DNA from: JAEUKH01 sp964447205
GTDB lineage: Bacteria > Myxococcota_A > Polyangia > Polyangiales > Ga0077539
DNA length: 64,000 nt
Reading direction: 5' to 3'
Assembly (NCBI GenBank): GCA_964447205.1
Contig: CAYUSB010000004.1
Coordinates: 124,001-188,000 of the forward strand
The stretch's first letter is position 1. Each line of letters opens with the position of its first letter. The notes under the pieces were generated by a model. That model was not told where the DNA came from. It saw only the letters and a program-made list of their open reading frames with translations, and made no database searches. Shown here one piece after another: positions 51,522 through 60,063 of the stretch. Made by a program: the position numbers and the translations under genes.

Positions 51522-52154
51522 ATGAACAGGAATCTGGTGCTCTCGATCGCAATGTGTGTGGCTGCCCCCCTGATGGTGGGCAACCTCGGTGGCTGCGCGC
51601 AGCAGCAGCCGACGGCGCAGCCGCCGCCCCCGCCTCCCCCGCCTCCGCCGCCGCCCCCCGAGCCTCCTCCTCCGCAGCCCACGGGACCGGGCATCAACCA
51701 GGGTATGCCGACGGCGGGCAACAGCTCGGGCGGCGTAGGCTCGATGGTCACCCAGGCCTGGACGGCCTCGGGGTACTCGGTCAACGACTGGGTGAGCGCC
51801 AACATGACCACGCGGGCTCGGCAGTTTGCCAACGGCTTCGTGGCCGTGACCGACCTCATCCGCGGCACGATGCGCGAGGGCGAGCGCCGCACGGTGGTGG
51901 CCTCCGTGGTGGCGGGTCACTGCTACCGCATCATCGGCGTGGGCGGGGCGGGCGTTCGCGACCTCGACCTCTTCCTCCGCGACATGACGGGCCGGGTCAT
52001 CGACCAGGACCGGGCTCCCGACAACTACCCCGTCATCGGCCTCGACCGGCAGCTCTGCATCCCGCAGGGCATGGGCAACCAGCCGGCCCAGCTCGAGATC
52101 GTGATGTTCCGCGGCAACGGCGAGATCGGCGTGCAGGTGTTCGGCACCCCCTGA
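51522..52154 (+). CDS. Proline-rich lipoprotein, unknown function
   Basis: 210 aa from ATG 51522, with GAGGAGA 9 bases upstream; an ATG at 51462 in the same frame lacks such a site. Signal peptide with lipobox LGGC (Cys25). An uninterrupted run of 13 prolines and a second of four follow, then a globular domain of about 130 residues (VTQAWTASGYSVNDWVSANMTTRARQFANGFVAVTDLIRGTMREGERRTVVASVVAGHCYRIIGVGGAGVRDLDLFLRD). This part resembles domains of periplasmic pre-peptidase type but is not assignable. The proline run probably needs EF-P and spaces the domain from the membrane. Confidence 0.8.
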   Translation: MNRNLVLSIAMCVAAPLMVGNLGGCAQQQPTAQPPPPPPPPPPPPPEPPPPQPTGPGINQGMPTAGNSSGGVGSMVTQAWTASGYSVNDWVSANMTTRARQFANGFVAVTDLIRGTMREGERRTVVASVVAGHCYRIIGVGGAGVRDLDLFLRDMTGRVIDQDRAPDNYPVIGLDRQLCIPQGMGNQPAQLEIVMFRGNGEIGVQVFGTP

Positions 52155-52247
52155 GGCCGCCGGCCCGCATGGGCTGACGTGACGACGCGTCGCGCCTGGG
52201 GTCGTTCCCGCGCGGCGCGTCGCCGTTTGGGGATACACTCCGCCGCG

Positions 52248-53396
52248 ATGGTCGGCCTACGCACCCCCGATGCAGAGCACGGTCGCCGCAACGTCGGCGC
52301 GGTGCTCTTCGTGATGGGATCGATCTTCGGGGCCGTGCTGTTGCAGCTCGTGTTCCTGCTGCCGCCCCTCTTTGAGGCCAACCCCGCGGCCCGCTACGCC
52401 TCCATGGCCGCAGGGGCCGTCCTCGCCTTCCCTGCCGTGCTGGTCTACCTGACCGTGCCGCGGCTCCTCGACCGCTACGACCCGGAGCCCGGATGGGCCC
52501 TGATGATGGTCTTCGTCTGGGGGGCCCTCGCCGCGTGTGGCATGGCCGCCACGGTCAACACCCTCGCGGGGCACGTCGGCGGCGAGAACTTCGCCGCGGT
52601 GGTGAGCGCCCCCATCTGCGAGGAGTTCTTCAAGGGTCTGGCGATCTGGGCGATGTTCTCCCTATGGAAAAGGGAGTTTGATGGAGTGATCGATGGCATT
52701 ATCTATGCGACATTTGTTGCGCTAGGCTTTGCTGCAATCGAAAATGTTGTGTACTACTCCAAGGCCCAGATCGAGTCGCGGGATGCTCTGACGGCGACCT
52801 TCATTCTGCGCGGGGTGGTGACCCCGTGGGCCCACCCGCTGTTTACCTCCATGACGGGGATCGGGTTTGGACTGTCGCGGGAGTCTACGCGGCCTACGGT
52901 CCGATGGCTCGGGCCGCTCCTCGGGTACGCCGCCGCCGTCTTCCTCCACGCCGTATGGAACGGGGCCGCCGTGCTCTCGTCCTCCCTGCGCGTCCCGCTG
53001 GTGCTCTTGCTCCTGCCGCTGTGGTTTCTGTTCGTGATGGCCTTCATGGTCATGGTCATGGTGCTGGTGCTGCGTCGGGGGCGCATCATTCGCGAACACC
53101 TCCACGACGAGGTCTTGATGGGCTTTCTCACTCCCCAGGAGTTCGCCCTGGTCTCCTCTGCGTTTGGCCAGCTACGGGCCCGCTTCGGTCCCCATGGGGC
53201 CCTCCGGATGCAACTGGTGGCCACCGCCGCGCGCCTGGCCCTCTCGAAGTGGCACGCCACCCGTGCGTTTCAGGGAAACACCCGCACGATGAGCTTCGAC
53301 TTCATCGCGCCCCTGCGCGAACGCATCGCCAGCCTCCGCGCCCGTATGGGCGAGGCCCCCCCTCCCCGCGGAGGCCCTCCGACCTCCGGACGATGA
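52248..53396 (+). CDS. PrsW-family intramembrane metalloprotease
   Basis: 382 aa from ATG 52248. About eight membrane helices. The PrsW signatures are present: ICEEFFKGLAIW (Glu125-Glu126-x-x-Lys129), GIIYATFVALGFAAIENVVYY with E-N-x-x-Y, HPLFTSMTGIGFGLS and FLHAVWNG. These motifs form the metal and active site of PrsW (CPBP-like) proteases, which in Bacillus cleave the anti-sigma factor RsiW. A cytoplasmic tail of about 120 residues (LHDEVLMGFLTPQEFALVSSAFGQL...) is extra. Bases 52660-52765 are markedly AT-rich within this GC-rich gene. Confidence 0.9.
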   Translation: MVGLRTPDAEHGRRNVGAVLFVMGSIFGAVLLQLVFLLPPLFEANPAARYASMAAGAVLAFPAVLVYLTVPRLLDRYDPEPGWALMMVFVWGALAACGMAATVNTLAGHVGGENFAAVVSAPICEEFFKGLAIWAMFSLWKREFDGVIDGIIYATFVALGFAAIENVVYYSKAQIESRDALTATFILRGVVTPWAHPLFTSMTGIGFGLSRESTRPTVRWLGPLLGYAAAVFLHAVWNGAAVLSSSLRVPLVLLLLPLWFLFVMAFMVMVMVLVLRRGRIIREHLHDEVLMGFLTPQEFALVSSAFGQLRARFGPHGALRMQLVATAARLALSKWHATRAFQGNTRTMSFDFIAPLRERIASLRARMGEAPPPRGGPPTSGR

Positions 53397-53510
53397 CCGT
53401 CAGGGCGGGCGGCCAGACCCTCCACGCGTCGAACCAGAAGAAAAATCGCCCTGCGCGGGGTGTGTGGGCTCGACACCGCAGGGCATCTGGGTGCAGGCTG
53501 GCCCTGGGAC

Positions 53511-54626
53511 ATGCAACTAATTGCGCAGCGGATCGAACGGACGCGTGGGGGGCTCACGCACGCTGTCGGCGCGGTTCGCGCACCGCAGGACGCGCGGGCG
53601 GGCCTTCTGTTGACGTTGTTTGACGACGAAGGGCGCGCGGGTCAGGGCGAGGCCTCGCCCTTGCCGGGATACTCTCGCGAGTCCCTCGACGAGTGCGAGG
53701 CCGTCCTGCGACGGGTCTGCCGCGAGATGACCGCCTGGCGCTTTCAGGGCGAGTCCCTCGGGGCTCTGGGGTGTCTCCTGCGCGGCTACCACGCGGAGCT
53801 TGAGGCGGTCCCTGCGGCACGATTTGCGCTGGAGACCGCCCTGCTCGACCTGCTCGCCCAGCGGGCCCGGGTGGGCGTTCGGGCCCTGCTGGGCGCCCCC
53901 CCCGAAGGGGTCGTGCCGCGCAACGCATCGCTCGGGGCCGCCCTCGACGCCGACCTCGCGCATCGCGCCCGCGCGGCCCTCGACGCCGGGGCTTCGACCG
54001 TGAAGGTGAAGGTCGGGGCGGCAGACTTCCCGTCCGAGCTCGCCGCCCTGCGGGCCCTGCGGACCCTCCTCGGGCGCTCGATCACCCTGCGCCTCGACGC
54101 CAATGGGGCGTGGACGCCCGCCGAGGCCCGCGCGCGGGTCGAAGCCCTGGCCGCGTTGTCGCCTGAGTTCGTAGAGGAGCCGGTGTCGGGCCACGCCCTG
54201 CTGGAGTTGGGGGTTCTTCCCGTGCCCTGGGCGGTCGATGAGTCGCTGCGCGATCCCGCCCTCGCCGCGGCCCTGCTCGGCGACGACCCCCGCCCCCGGC
54301 AGGGGTGCGCCGCGGTGGTGCTCAAGCCCACCACCCTCGGGGGCCTCCTCGCGTCGCTCTCCCTGGGAAAGCTGGCCATCTCGCGGGGGCTGCGCGTCGT
54401 GGTCACCCACTGCTTCGACGGCCCCGTGGCCCTCGCCGCGGCGTGCGAGCTGGCCCTCGCCTTCGGGCCCCACAGCGTCGCGTGCGGGCTCGATCCGCAC
54501 CCGGGTCTCGCCGTCTGGCCGCGGGTGTCCATCCCGCAGCTCGCCGCCCCGGGCATGGTCATCCCCTCGACCCTCCCGGGCCTCGGGCTGCCGCGGCTGT
54601 CCCCCCTCGACGTCGCCGTCGAGTAG
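53511..54626 (+). CDS. menC: Enolase-superfamily enzyme, probable o-succinylbenzoate synthase (MenC-like)
   Basis: 371 aa from ATG 53511. The muconate-lactonizing subgroup is shown by the catalytic K-x-K (Lys165, Lys167 in STVKVKVG), metal ligands in LRLDANGAW, FVEEP and AVDES, and the second catalytic Lys272 in AVVLKPTTLGG. MenC dehydrates SHCHC to o-succinylbenzoate in menaquinone synthesis. The sequence alone could also be a dipeptide epimerase or N-acyl amino-acid racemase, but the next gene is a MenE-type ligase, and a hotdog thioesterase follows convergently, which supports MenC. Gap to menE: 21 bases. Confidence 0.82.
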   Translation: MQLIAQRIERTRGGLTHAVGAVRAPQDARAGLLLTLFDDEGRAGQGEASPLPGYSRESLDECEAVLRRVCREMTAWRFQGESLGALGCLLRGYHAELEAVPAARFALETALLDLLAQRARVGVRALLGAPPEGVVPRNASLGAALDADLAHRARAALDAGASTVKVKVGAADFPSELAALRALRTLLGRSITLRLDANGAWTPAEARARVEALAALSPEFVEEPVSGHALLELGVLPVPWAVDESLRDPALAAALLGDDPRPRQGCAAVVLKPTTLGGLLASLSLGKLAISRGLRVVVTHCFDGPVALAAACELALAFGPHSVACGLDPHPGLAVWPRVSIPQLAAPGMVIPSTLPGLGLPRLSPLDVAVE

Positions 54627-54647
54627 TCGCACCCTCCGGCCCACAAC

Positions 54648-56105
54648 GTGACGCCCGTCGACCCCCTGTGTCCCTTCGCCGCCGCCCGTGACGCCCCCGA
54701 AGGGTTGTGCCTCGTGTGCCCCGCGGAGGGGGTTCGGGAGACCTTCGGCACGATGGCCCTGCGGGTCGCGGCGGCTCAGACGGCCCTGCGGGGCGCGGGG
54801 GTCAATCCCGGCGATCGGGTGGCCGTTCTGGCCTCCAACCGCGCGACCACCGTGGTGGCCCTCTGGGCCGTGGCCTCGTGCGGAGCCACCGCGGTGCTCG
54901 TGCCCCCCCGCCTCACGCCGAGAGAGGCCGAGGCCCTGCTGCGGGACGCCCTCCCCCGGCTGAGCCTCGACGACGCGGGCCTCGACGTGCTCCTGGGCGG
55001 TTCACCCGCGGGGGAGGTTGGCCCGACGGCCGACCTCGACCCCGAGACCATCCTGGCGATGGTGTACACCTCGGGCACGACGGGGCGGCCCAAGGGGGCT
55101 CTGCTCTCCCGCAGGGCCTTCGCGGCCAGCGCGGCGGCGAGCGCCCAACGGCTCGGGTGGCGCGGCGACGACCGGTGGGTTCTCTGCATGCCGGTGTGTC
55201 ACGTGGGGGGGCTGTCGGTGCTCACCCGTTGCCTCGCGGCCCGCAGGCCCGTGGTCCTGCTCCCGCGGTTCGACCCCGAGGCCGTGCTCGGGGCCATCGC
55301 CGGGGAGGGGGGGACGCTGGTGTCGGTGGTTCCGACCATGGCCCAGGGGCTGATGGAGGCCGACCGGGGAGAGGTCTTGCGGGCCCTGCGGGTCATGCTG
55401 ATCGGCGGGGCCGCGTGCCCCCCCGCCCTCCGCGCCGCCCTGGCCGCCCGCGGGGTCTCGGCCGTGCCGACCTACGGGCTCACCGAGGCCTGCTCGCAGG
55501 TGGCCACCCCCTCGCCCGACGGGGCCGCCTCCGCCCTCGATGTACCCGGCCACGTCGGCCGTCCCCTCGATGGGATCCGAGTGCAGACCGTCGACCCGCA
55601 GGGAGCCCCGTGCCCGCCTGAGGCGGTCGGCCGCATCCTGGTGGGGGGCCCGACGCTCCTCTCGGGCTACTGGGGCGATCCTCCGCGCCGCGAGGCCTGG
55701 TTCGACACCGGCGACCTCGGGGCCCTGCAGCCCGACGGGAGCCTCGTCGTGGTCGGCCGGGGCGACGACCTCATCGTCACAGGCGGCGAAAACGTCTACC
55801 CCCAGGAGGTCGAGGCGGCCCTTCTCGGGTGCCCGGCCGTCGAAGGGGCCCTGGTGTTCGGTGTAGAAGACCCGCGGTGGGGTCACGCGGTGGCCGCGGC
55901 CCTGGTGATGGCACGAGACCCGGCTGGGGCTGACGAGGGCCCTCTCGGGGCCGTCCTGGCCCACCTGCGGGGCACCCTCGCGGGATACAAGCGGCCGCGG
56001 TACGTGGCGGTGGTCGAGGCCCTGCCGACCCTCCCGAGCGGCAAGCCCGACCGGCGGGGCGCGGGGCGTCTCCTGGCCGGGCGTCTCAGGTCGTGGGCGG
56101 GGTAA
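54648..56105 (+). CDS. menE: AMP-dependent acyl-CoA ligase, probable o-succinylbenzoate-CoA ligase (MenE-like)
   Basis: 485 aa from GTG 54648. ANL-superfamily motifs: the P-loop MVYTSGTTGRPKGALL, CMPVCHVGGL, AVPTYGLTEACSQVA, WFDTGDLGALQPDG, VVGRGDDLIVTGGENVYPQEVEAAL and the terminal catalytic Lys in LPTLPSGKPDR. Size (485) fits MenE rather than longer fatty-acyl ligases. It would activate o-succinylbenzoate with ATP and CoA. It follows the MenC-like gene by 21 bases and overlaps the convergent thioesterase gene by 20 bases. Confidence 0.87.
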   Translation: MTPVDPLCPFAAARDAPEGLCLVCPAEGVRETFGTMALRVAAAQTALRGAGVNPGDRVAVLASNRATTVVALWAVASCGATAVLVPPRLTPREAEALLRDALPRLSLDDAGLDVLLGGSPAGEVGPTADLDPETILAMVYTSGTTGRPKGALLSRRAFAASAAASAQRLGWRGDDRWVLCMPVCHVGGLSVLTRCLAARRPVVLLPRFDPEAVLGAIAGEGGTLVSVVPTMAQGLMEADRGEVLRALRVMLIGGAACPPALRAALAARGVSAVPTYGLTEACSQVATPSPDGAASALDVPGHVGRPLDGIRVQTVDPQGAPCPPEAVGRILVGGPTLLSGYWGDPPRREAWFDTGDLGALQPDGSLVVVGRGDDLIVTGGENVYPQEVEAALLGCPAVEGALVFGVEDPRWGHAVAAALVMARDPAGADEGPLGAVLAHLRGTLAGYKRPRYVAVVEALPTLPSGKPDRRGAGRLLAGRLRSWAG

Positions 56106-56541
56106 ACGCCCGGCGCACCTCGGGGGGGACGGGCACGGGTCGCCCCCCCGTCGGGTCGATGCAAACGTGCACCGTCTGAACCAGGGCGTGCAGCCGCTGC
56201 CCGTCGGGGCTTCGCATCCGAAACCCGAGGGAGAAGCTGGTGGTCCCCACCTCCATGGCCACGAGCTCCACCACGAAGGGGTCCTCGAAGAAGAGGGGGA
56301 AGCGGTAGTCGGCCTCGGCGTGGCGCAGGGGGATGGCCAGGGCCCGGGCCTCGAGCATGGCCCGCATGGGCACCCCGAAGGCCGTCAACTGCTGGATGTA
56401 CAGGTCGCTCGCGTACTCAAAGAACCGCGGGAAATACACCGTGGTGGCGGCGTCCACGTCCTGAAACCGCGCCACCCGGGCCTCGGTCCGATAGACGGTG
56501 GTGGCGGCGGCGAGGCGCTCGGGGTCGAAGGGGCTGGGCAT
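56086..56541 (-). CDS. Hotdog-fold acyl-CoA thioesterase, candidate DHNA-CoA thioesterase
   Basis: 151 aa from ATG 56541 (MPSPFDPERL). 4HBT-type motif ARFQDVDAATTVYFPRFFEYASDLYIQQL with the catalytic Asp, followed by the beta-sheet AIPLRHAEADYRFPLFFEDPFVVELVAMEVGTTSFSLGFRM and the closing TVHVCIDPTGGRPVPVPPEVRRAF. Such enzymes include 1,4-dihydroxy-2-naphthoyl-CoA hydrolase, the step after MenB in menaquinone synthesis. Its position beside menC and menE makes that role plausible, though YbgC-type thioesterases look similar. Confidence 0.85.
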   Translation of the reverse strand: MPSPFDPERLAAATTVYRTEARVARFQDVDAATTVYFPRFFEYASDLYIQQLTAFGVPMRAMLEARALAIPLRHAEADYRFPLFFEDPFVVELVAMEVGTTSFSLGFRMRSPDGQRLHALVQTVHVCIDPTGGRPVPVPPEVRRAFTPPTT

Positions 56542-56632
56542 GGTCGTTGGGGCTCCGGAGGGTAATACACCGCCCACGGGGGTGCGAGGGAGGTTGACGC
56601 GGCCCCGGGTCATCCGTGAAAAGCTCAGGCCT

Positions 56633-57829
56633 ATGCGGAATGCGGCGCGGGGCGGCTTGCTCGACCACACACCCACGGAGATCGAGGCCTCGGACTTCGC
56701 CCGGGAGTACCCCCTCGACCCCGTCGAGCCCGGGCCCCCGGCGCCCGACGCGCGGTTTCGTGGCCTCGCCCGCAAGGTCTGGCGCCTGCGCCTCGCGCCC
56801 GAGCTGGTCGAGCTCGAGGCCCTCTTTCACGCCGACGGCCACGCCGAGGTGGTGAGCCTCTGGATCGACCGCCGCTGGCTCGCCAACCGGGCCGAGCTGC
56901 CCGCCGCGGTAGGCGTCTACGGGGCCTTCGTGGCCGCCATGCTCGGGGCCCTCCCACCCGCCGACGTGCGCCCCGTGGGCGACCTCCTGGCCGTCCCGTA
57001 CGAGATGATCAAGCCGTTTGAGGGGCTCCTGCGGCGGCTCCCGGCCACCCCCCGCGACGGGGCGGGGGCCTTTACCGAGGTGTTCCTGGGCAAGCGCCTG
57101 GAGGCGACCCAGGTGATCCGGTCGCGGGGGGCCACCCTCCTCGCGCGCAACGACGACATCGGGCGGATGTGCGTGGGCATCGCGGCCCAGTCGGCGGCCC
57201 TGGAGTTTGGGGCCCTGCTCTTCGCCGCCCCGCTGCGCTTCAGCCGCCGAGAGGGCACGGCCGCCGGGGTGGCGGGGTTTCGTACCCAGGAGCTGGAGGT
57301 CACCCCCTTCGGCAAGCGGTTCGGGCTCGACCTCGACCGGGCGGCCCCGCCCGTGGGGCGCATCGCCCGGCGGTACTTCAGCGTCGGACGGGTCGGTCGC
57401 GGGGCCAAGGTCGAGCTCCTCATCGAGCCCACCCGGGGCGTGGCCGGGGTCATCCTGCGGCTCGACCAGGAGTGGATGGAGCAGTCCGACCGCAACTTCT
57501 TCGCCGGGCTGGGAGTGCTCGCGGCCTTTGTGCTGGAGGGGGTGGGGGACAGCCCCGACGCCCCCACCCGCGTCGAGATCGGCGACTTCCTCGCGTGCGG
57601 GGCCGACGACGCCGACCTCCTGGCCGTGCTGCACAAGGAGCTGCCCTTCGTGCAGAAGGGCAAGATGGGGGCGGGGACGGCGGTGTTCGTGGGCGAGAGC
57701 TCGCGGGGCGAGGGCAGCCTCGACGGCGGGCGGGTCACCGTGGTGATGCGCGAGACCGACGACGGATGGCTCGACTGCCTCTTCTATCTCACCGAGCTGC
57801 GCGAGCACATCGACCCGGTCGAAGGCTGA
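56633..57829 (+). CDS. Hypothetical protein
   Basis: 398 aa from ATG 56633. No signal or membrane helix. It reads as a well-folded mixed alpha/beta protein: FRGLARKVWRLRLAPELVELEALFHADGHAEVVSLWIDRRWLANRAELPAAVGVYGAFVAAMLG, then VPYEMIKPFEGLLRRLP, a mid region GRMCVGIAAQSAALEFGALLFAAPLRFSRREGTAAGVAGFRTQ, and C-terminal FVQKGKMGAGTAVFVGESSRGEGSLDGGRVTVVMRETDDGWLDCLFYLTE. I do not recognise the family. It is divergent from the thioesterase gene (91 bases apart). Confidence 0.72.
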   Translation: MRNAARGGLLDHTPTEIEASDFAREYPLDPVEPGPPAPDARFRGLARKVWRLRLAPELVELEALFHADGHAEVVSLWIDRRWLANRAELPAAVGVYGAFVAAMLGALPPADVRPVGDLLAVPYEMIKPFEGLLRRLPATPRDGAGAFTEVFLGKRLEATQVIRSRGATLLARNDDIGRMCVGIAAQSAALEFGALLFAAPLRFSRREGTAAGVAGFRTQELEVTPFGKRFGLDLDRAAPPVGRIARRYFSVGRVGRGAKVELLIEPTRGVAGVILRLDQEWMEQSDRNFFAGLGVLAAFVLEGVGDSPDAPTRVEIGDFLACGADDADLLAVLHKELPFVQKGKMGAGTAVFVGESSRGEGSLDGGRVTVVMRETDDGWLDCLFYLTELREHIDPVEG

Positions 57830-58025
57830 CGCCCCGCGGCGGGCGTGGCAGAGAGCCACACCGGAGCACGGAAGCCACGGGCCCGGCCGGTCGGCGAGGC
57901 CGTGTACGAGGCGCCGACCCTCGCACAGAATCCCTATCTCCCCGCAGCGAACGCGCCCGAGGCACCCGGGTTGCTCCGAGACTCGTTGGGGCCCCGCAGG
58001 ACCCCAAGCAAACTGGAGGTCTCTC

Positions 58026-58280
58026 ATGCGCGATCGTTCCCTGCTCCGACGGGCGGTCTGGCTGCTCGCCCTCGCCGCGGCCCCCGCTGGGCTCCTGGCG
58101 CAGACCCAGCCCTTTCCCCCGGGGCCCCCCCACATGCCTCCGGGGCCGCCCCACATGCCTCCAGGGCCACCCAACCAGCCCGTGCACCCGCCCCACCTGC
58201 ACCCCGTCCCGCCGGTGCAGCCGATCGACGCCTCCCGCCCCCCGGGGGCCCCCGGCTTCGACGCGGGCCGCCGACCGTAG
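58026..58280 (+). CDS. Small secreted proline-rich protein
   Basis: 84 aa. Signal peptide: MRDRSLLRRAVWLLALAAAPAGLLAQ. The mature part (58 aa) is almost wholly Pro, Gly, His and Met, with PPGPPHM repeated twice and PPGPPN once, so it is likely disordered and possibly metal-binding through His/Met. GGAGG is 7 bases upstream of ATG. A six-base-pair hairpin (57986-57991 with 58002-58007) lies just ahead of it in the 196-base leader. Function unknown. Confidence 0.65.
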   Translation: MRDRSLLRRAVWLLALAAAPAGLLAQTQPFPPGPPHMPPGPPHMPPGPPNQPVHPPHLHPVPPVQPIDASRPPGAPGFDAGRRP

Positions 58281-58378
58281 ACTCCGGCTCCGAGCATCCC
58301 ACCCGCGCGGTTCTTTATCAGGACGAGGCACCCCGAAACCCTCCCGCGCCGCACCCGTCTGGGGCCGCGGGCAGCGGT

Positions 58379-59089
58379 CTACAACCGGGATGCCGCCTCT
58401 CGGAGCTTGCCCGCGCAGTCTTCGGTGATGGCGTCTCCGTGGCTGAGCGAGATGGCCTTCCAGGGTCGCTCGGCGAGGCCCTCCAGGAAGGCCCGGACCT
58501 TCTTCTTGTCCTGCACGAACATCCACCCGACGATCCTCGGCACCCCGAGGACCCCGCCGCTGCCGAGGAGGTTGAAGATCCCGCCCTGGAACCCCTTGAG
58601 CTTGGGCCCGTTGCCGAGCAGGTCGTTGACGATGAGGGCCTTTCCGTCCGGGACGTCGACCTCGTACACAAACTCGTGCGACGGCGGCTTCGCTCCGTCG
58701 GGGTTGTGGCAAACGATCCCGAGGCCCGGGAGCACGTCCTCGCAGAGGGCCTCGACGGGGATGATCTCCTCGACCTTGGTCTTCGACCCGGAGGGGGCCA
58801 GGACCTTGAGGTCGGGGTAGCGGGCCTTGTAGCGGGGGGCGTCGGTGCGGTGGCCCTCATTGGGCACGATCATGTACTTCGGGGTCCCGAGCTTCTCGAG
58901 GTCGGCCATGCGCTTCGCGTCGAGGCACACCACGCTGTGCAGCACGAGGTCGCCCGAGGGCAGGCGGTACACGGCCATGTTGCGCGGCAGGGGTAATCCC
59001 CTTTGGGCGCTCTTGATCCACCAGAGGTTGTCGGCGAGGGGGACGAAGTCCCCGTGGGGATAGACGGCGGCGTCCCAGTCTGTGCTCAT
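58379..59089 (-). CDS. DUF4336-like metallo-hydrolase-fold protein in ECF sigma operon
   Basis: 236 aa from ATG 59089, chosen because it overlaps the anti-sigma stop as ATGA; an ATG three codons earlier is possible. Sequence features: FVPLADNLWWIKSAQRGLPLPRNMAVYRLPSGDLVLHSVVCLD, then YMIVPNEGHRTDAPRYKARYPDLKVLAPSG and HEFVYEVDVPDGKALIVNDLLGNGP, a pattern like DUF4336 proteins with a metallo-beta-lactamase-type fold but without the full HxHxDH site. Enzymatic activity is uncertain. It is the last gene of an operon with an ECF sigma and anti-sigma factor, so may be part of the stress regulon. Confidence 0.75.
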   Translation of the reverse strand: MSTDWDAAVYPHGDFVPLADNLWWIKSAQRGLPLPRNMAVYRLPSGDLVLHSVVCLDAKRMADLEKLGTPKYMIVPNEGHRTDAPRYKARYPDLKVLAPSGSKTKVEEIIPVEALCEDVLPGLGIVCHNPDGAKPPSHEFVYEVDVPDGKALIVNDLLGNGPKLKGFQGGIFNLLGSGGVLGVPRIVGWMFVQDKKKVRAFLEGLAERPWKAISLSHGDAITEDCAGKLREAASRL

Positions 59090-59520
59090 GGCGGCCATGA
59101 TTGGTGCGACGAAGGGCTCCCGTCAACATCGGTGCGGGGCGGTGCGCCCTCCCGCTCACCGACGGAGGCCCCGCGCGGCATGGTCCCGGGGCTGGAGGCC
59201 ACGGCCCGCATCGCCCCGAGGCTCAGGGCCACGGCGGCCATCGCGAAGCCCACCGCGAGGGGCCTCTCCCACCACGCCCAGACGGGACCGGGCCGGGCCC
59301 CCCGGACGGCGTCCGACACGGCCTGGCGCAAGCGGGCCCGCGACGCGGGCGACGGACCGGGGAGGTCATCGGTCTCCTCGATGGCCCGCTTCAGGTCGAG
59401 AAAGGCGCGGAGGCACGCGGGGCAGCCGAGGAGGTGCTCCTCGACCCGCAGGCGGGTGTCGGGGTCGAGGGTGCCGAAGTGAAAGCCGGTGAGCTCGGTC
59501 TCGAGGGCGTCGCAGCTCAT
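59086..59520 (-). CDS. Zinc-finger anti-sigma factor
   Basis: 144 aa from ATG 59520. The N-terminal zf-HC2 motif HLLGCPACLRAF (His-x3-Cys-x2-Cys; about residues 27-34) is typical of ZAS-domain anti-sigma factors. One transmembrane helix (PLAVGFAMAAVALSLGAMRAV, about 95-115) separates it from a short periplasmic tail. It should hold the ECF sigma factor encoded just upstream in the inactive state. ATG overlaps the sigma stop (59517-59520) and its own stop overlaps the next gene's ATG. Confidence 0.87.
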   Translation of the reverse strand: MSCDALETELTGFHFGTLDPDTRLRVEEHLLGCPACLRAFLDLKRAIEETDDLPGPSPASRARLRQAVSDAVRGARPGPVWAWWERPLAVGFAMAAVALSLGAMRAVASSPGTMPRGASVGEREGAPPRTDVDGSPSSHQSWPP

Positions 59521-60044
59521 CGTGTCATCTCCTGCCGGAGCTGGTGGACCATCGCGTGGATTCGCGATTTGACTGTACCTACGGGGATCGCCAGGACCTG
59601 CGCAAGCTCCTCGTAGGACATTCCCCCCGCGCGCAGGGCGTAGACCTCGGCGAGCTCGGCGGGGAGCCTCGACACCGCGCGCTCGAGGCGCTCGGCGGTC
59701 TGTCGCGCCTCGAGGCTCGCGTCGGGTTGTTCGGCCGAGGTGTCTTGGGGTGTCACCACGACGAGGGCCCGGGCGCTGCGCCGTCGGGTCCGCAGCCGGT
59801 TGAGGCACTGGTTGCGGGCCACCTGGTAGAGCCAGGCCCGGAGGCTCACGGCGGCCCGTCCCGCGTCGCGCTCTCGGAGCATCGCCAGGAAGGTCTCGTG
59901 GAGCACGTCCTCGGCCTCGTGGGCGTCGGCGAGGTGCCTGCGGATGAAGCCGAACAGGGGCCGGGCGTGGCGGGTGTAGAGCAGGTCGAAGGCGTCGAGG
60001 TCGCCGCGTAACAGCTTCTCGCGGAGCGCCTCGTCGGAGACCAT
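59517..60044 (-). CDS. ECF-family RNA polymerase sigma factor
   Basis: 175 aa from ATG 60044, with GGAGG 8 bases upstream; a GTG at 60053 overlaps that site and is unlikely. Region 2 (LLRGDLDAFDLLYTRHARPLFGFIRRHLADAHEAEDVLHETFLAMLRERDAGRAAVSLRAWLYQVARNQCLNRLR) and region 4 (RLPAELAEVYALRAGGMSYEELAQVLAIPVGTVKSRIHAMVHQLRQEM) are classic. Regulates a stress regulon with the downstream anti-sigma factor. The preceding small membrane-protein gene ends 19 bases upstream and probably belongs to the same transcript. Confidence 0.93.
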   Translation of the reverse strand: MVSDEALREKLLRGDLDAFDLLYTRHARPLFGFIRRHLADAHEAEDVLHETFLAMLRERDAGRAAVSLRAWLYQVARNQCLNRLRTRRRSARALVVVTPQDTSAEQPDASLEARQTAERLERAVSRLPAELAEVYALRAGGMSYEELAQVLAIPVGTVKSRIHAMVHQLRQEMTR

Positions 60045-60063
60045 CACAGACACCTCCGAGAGC

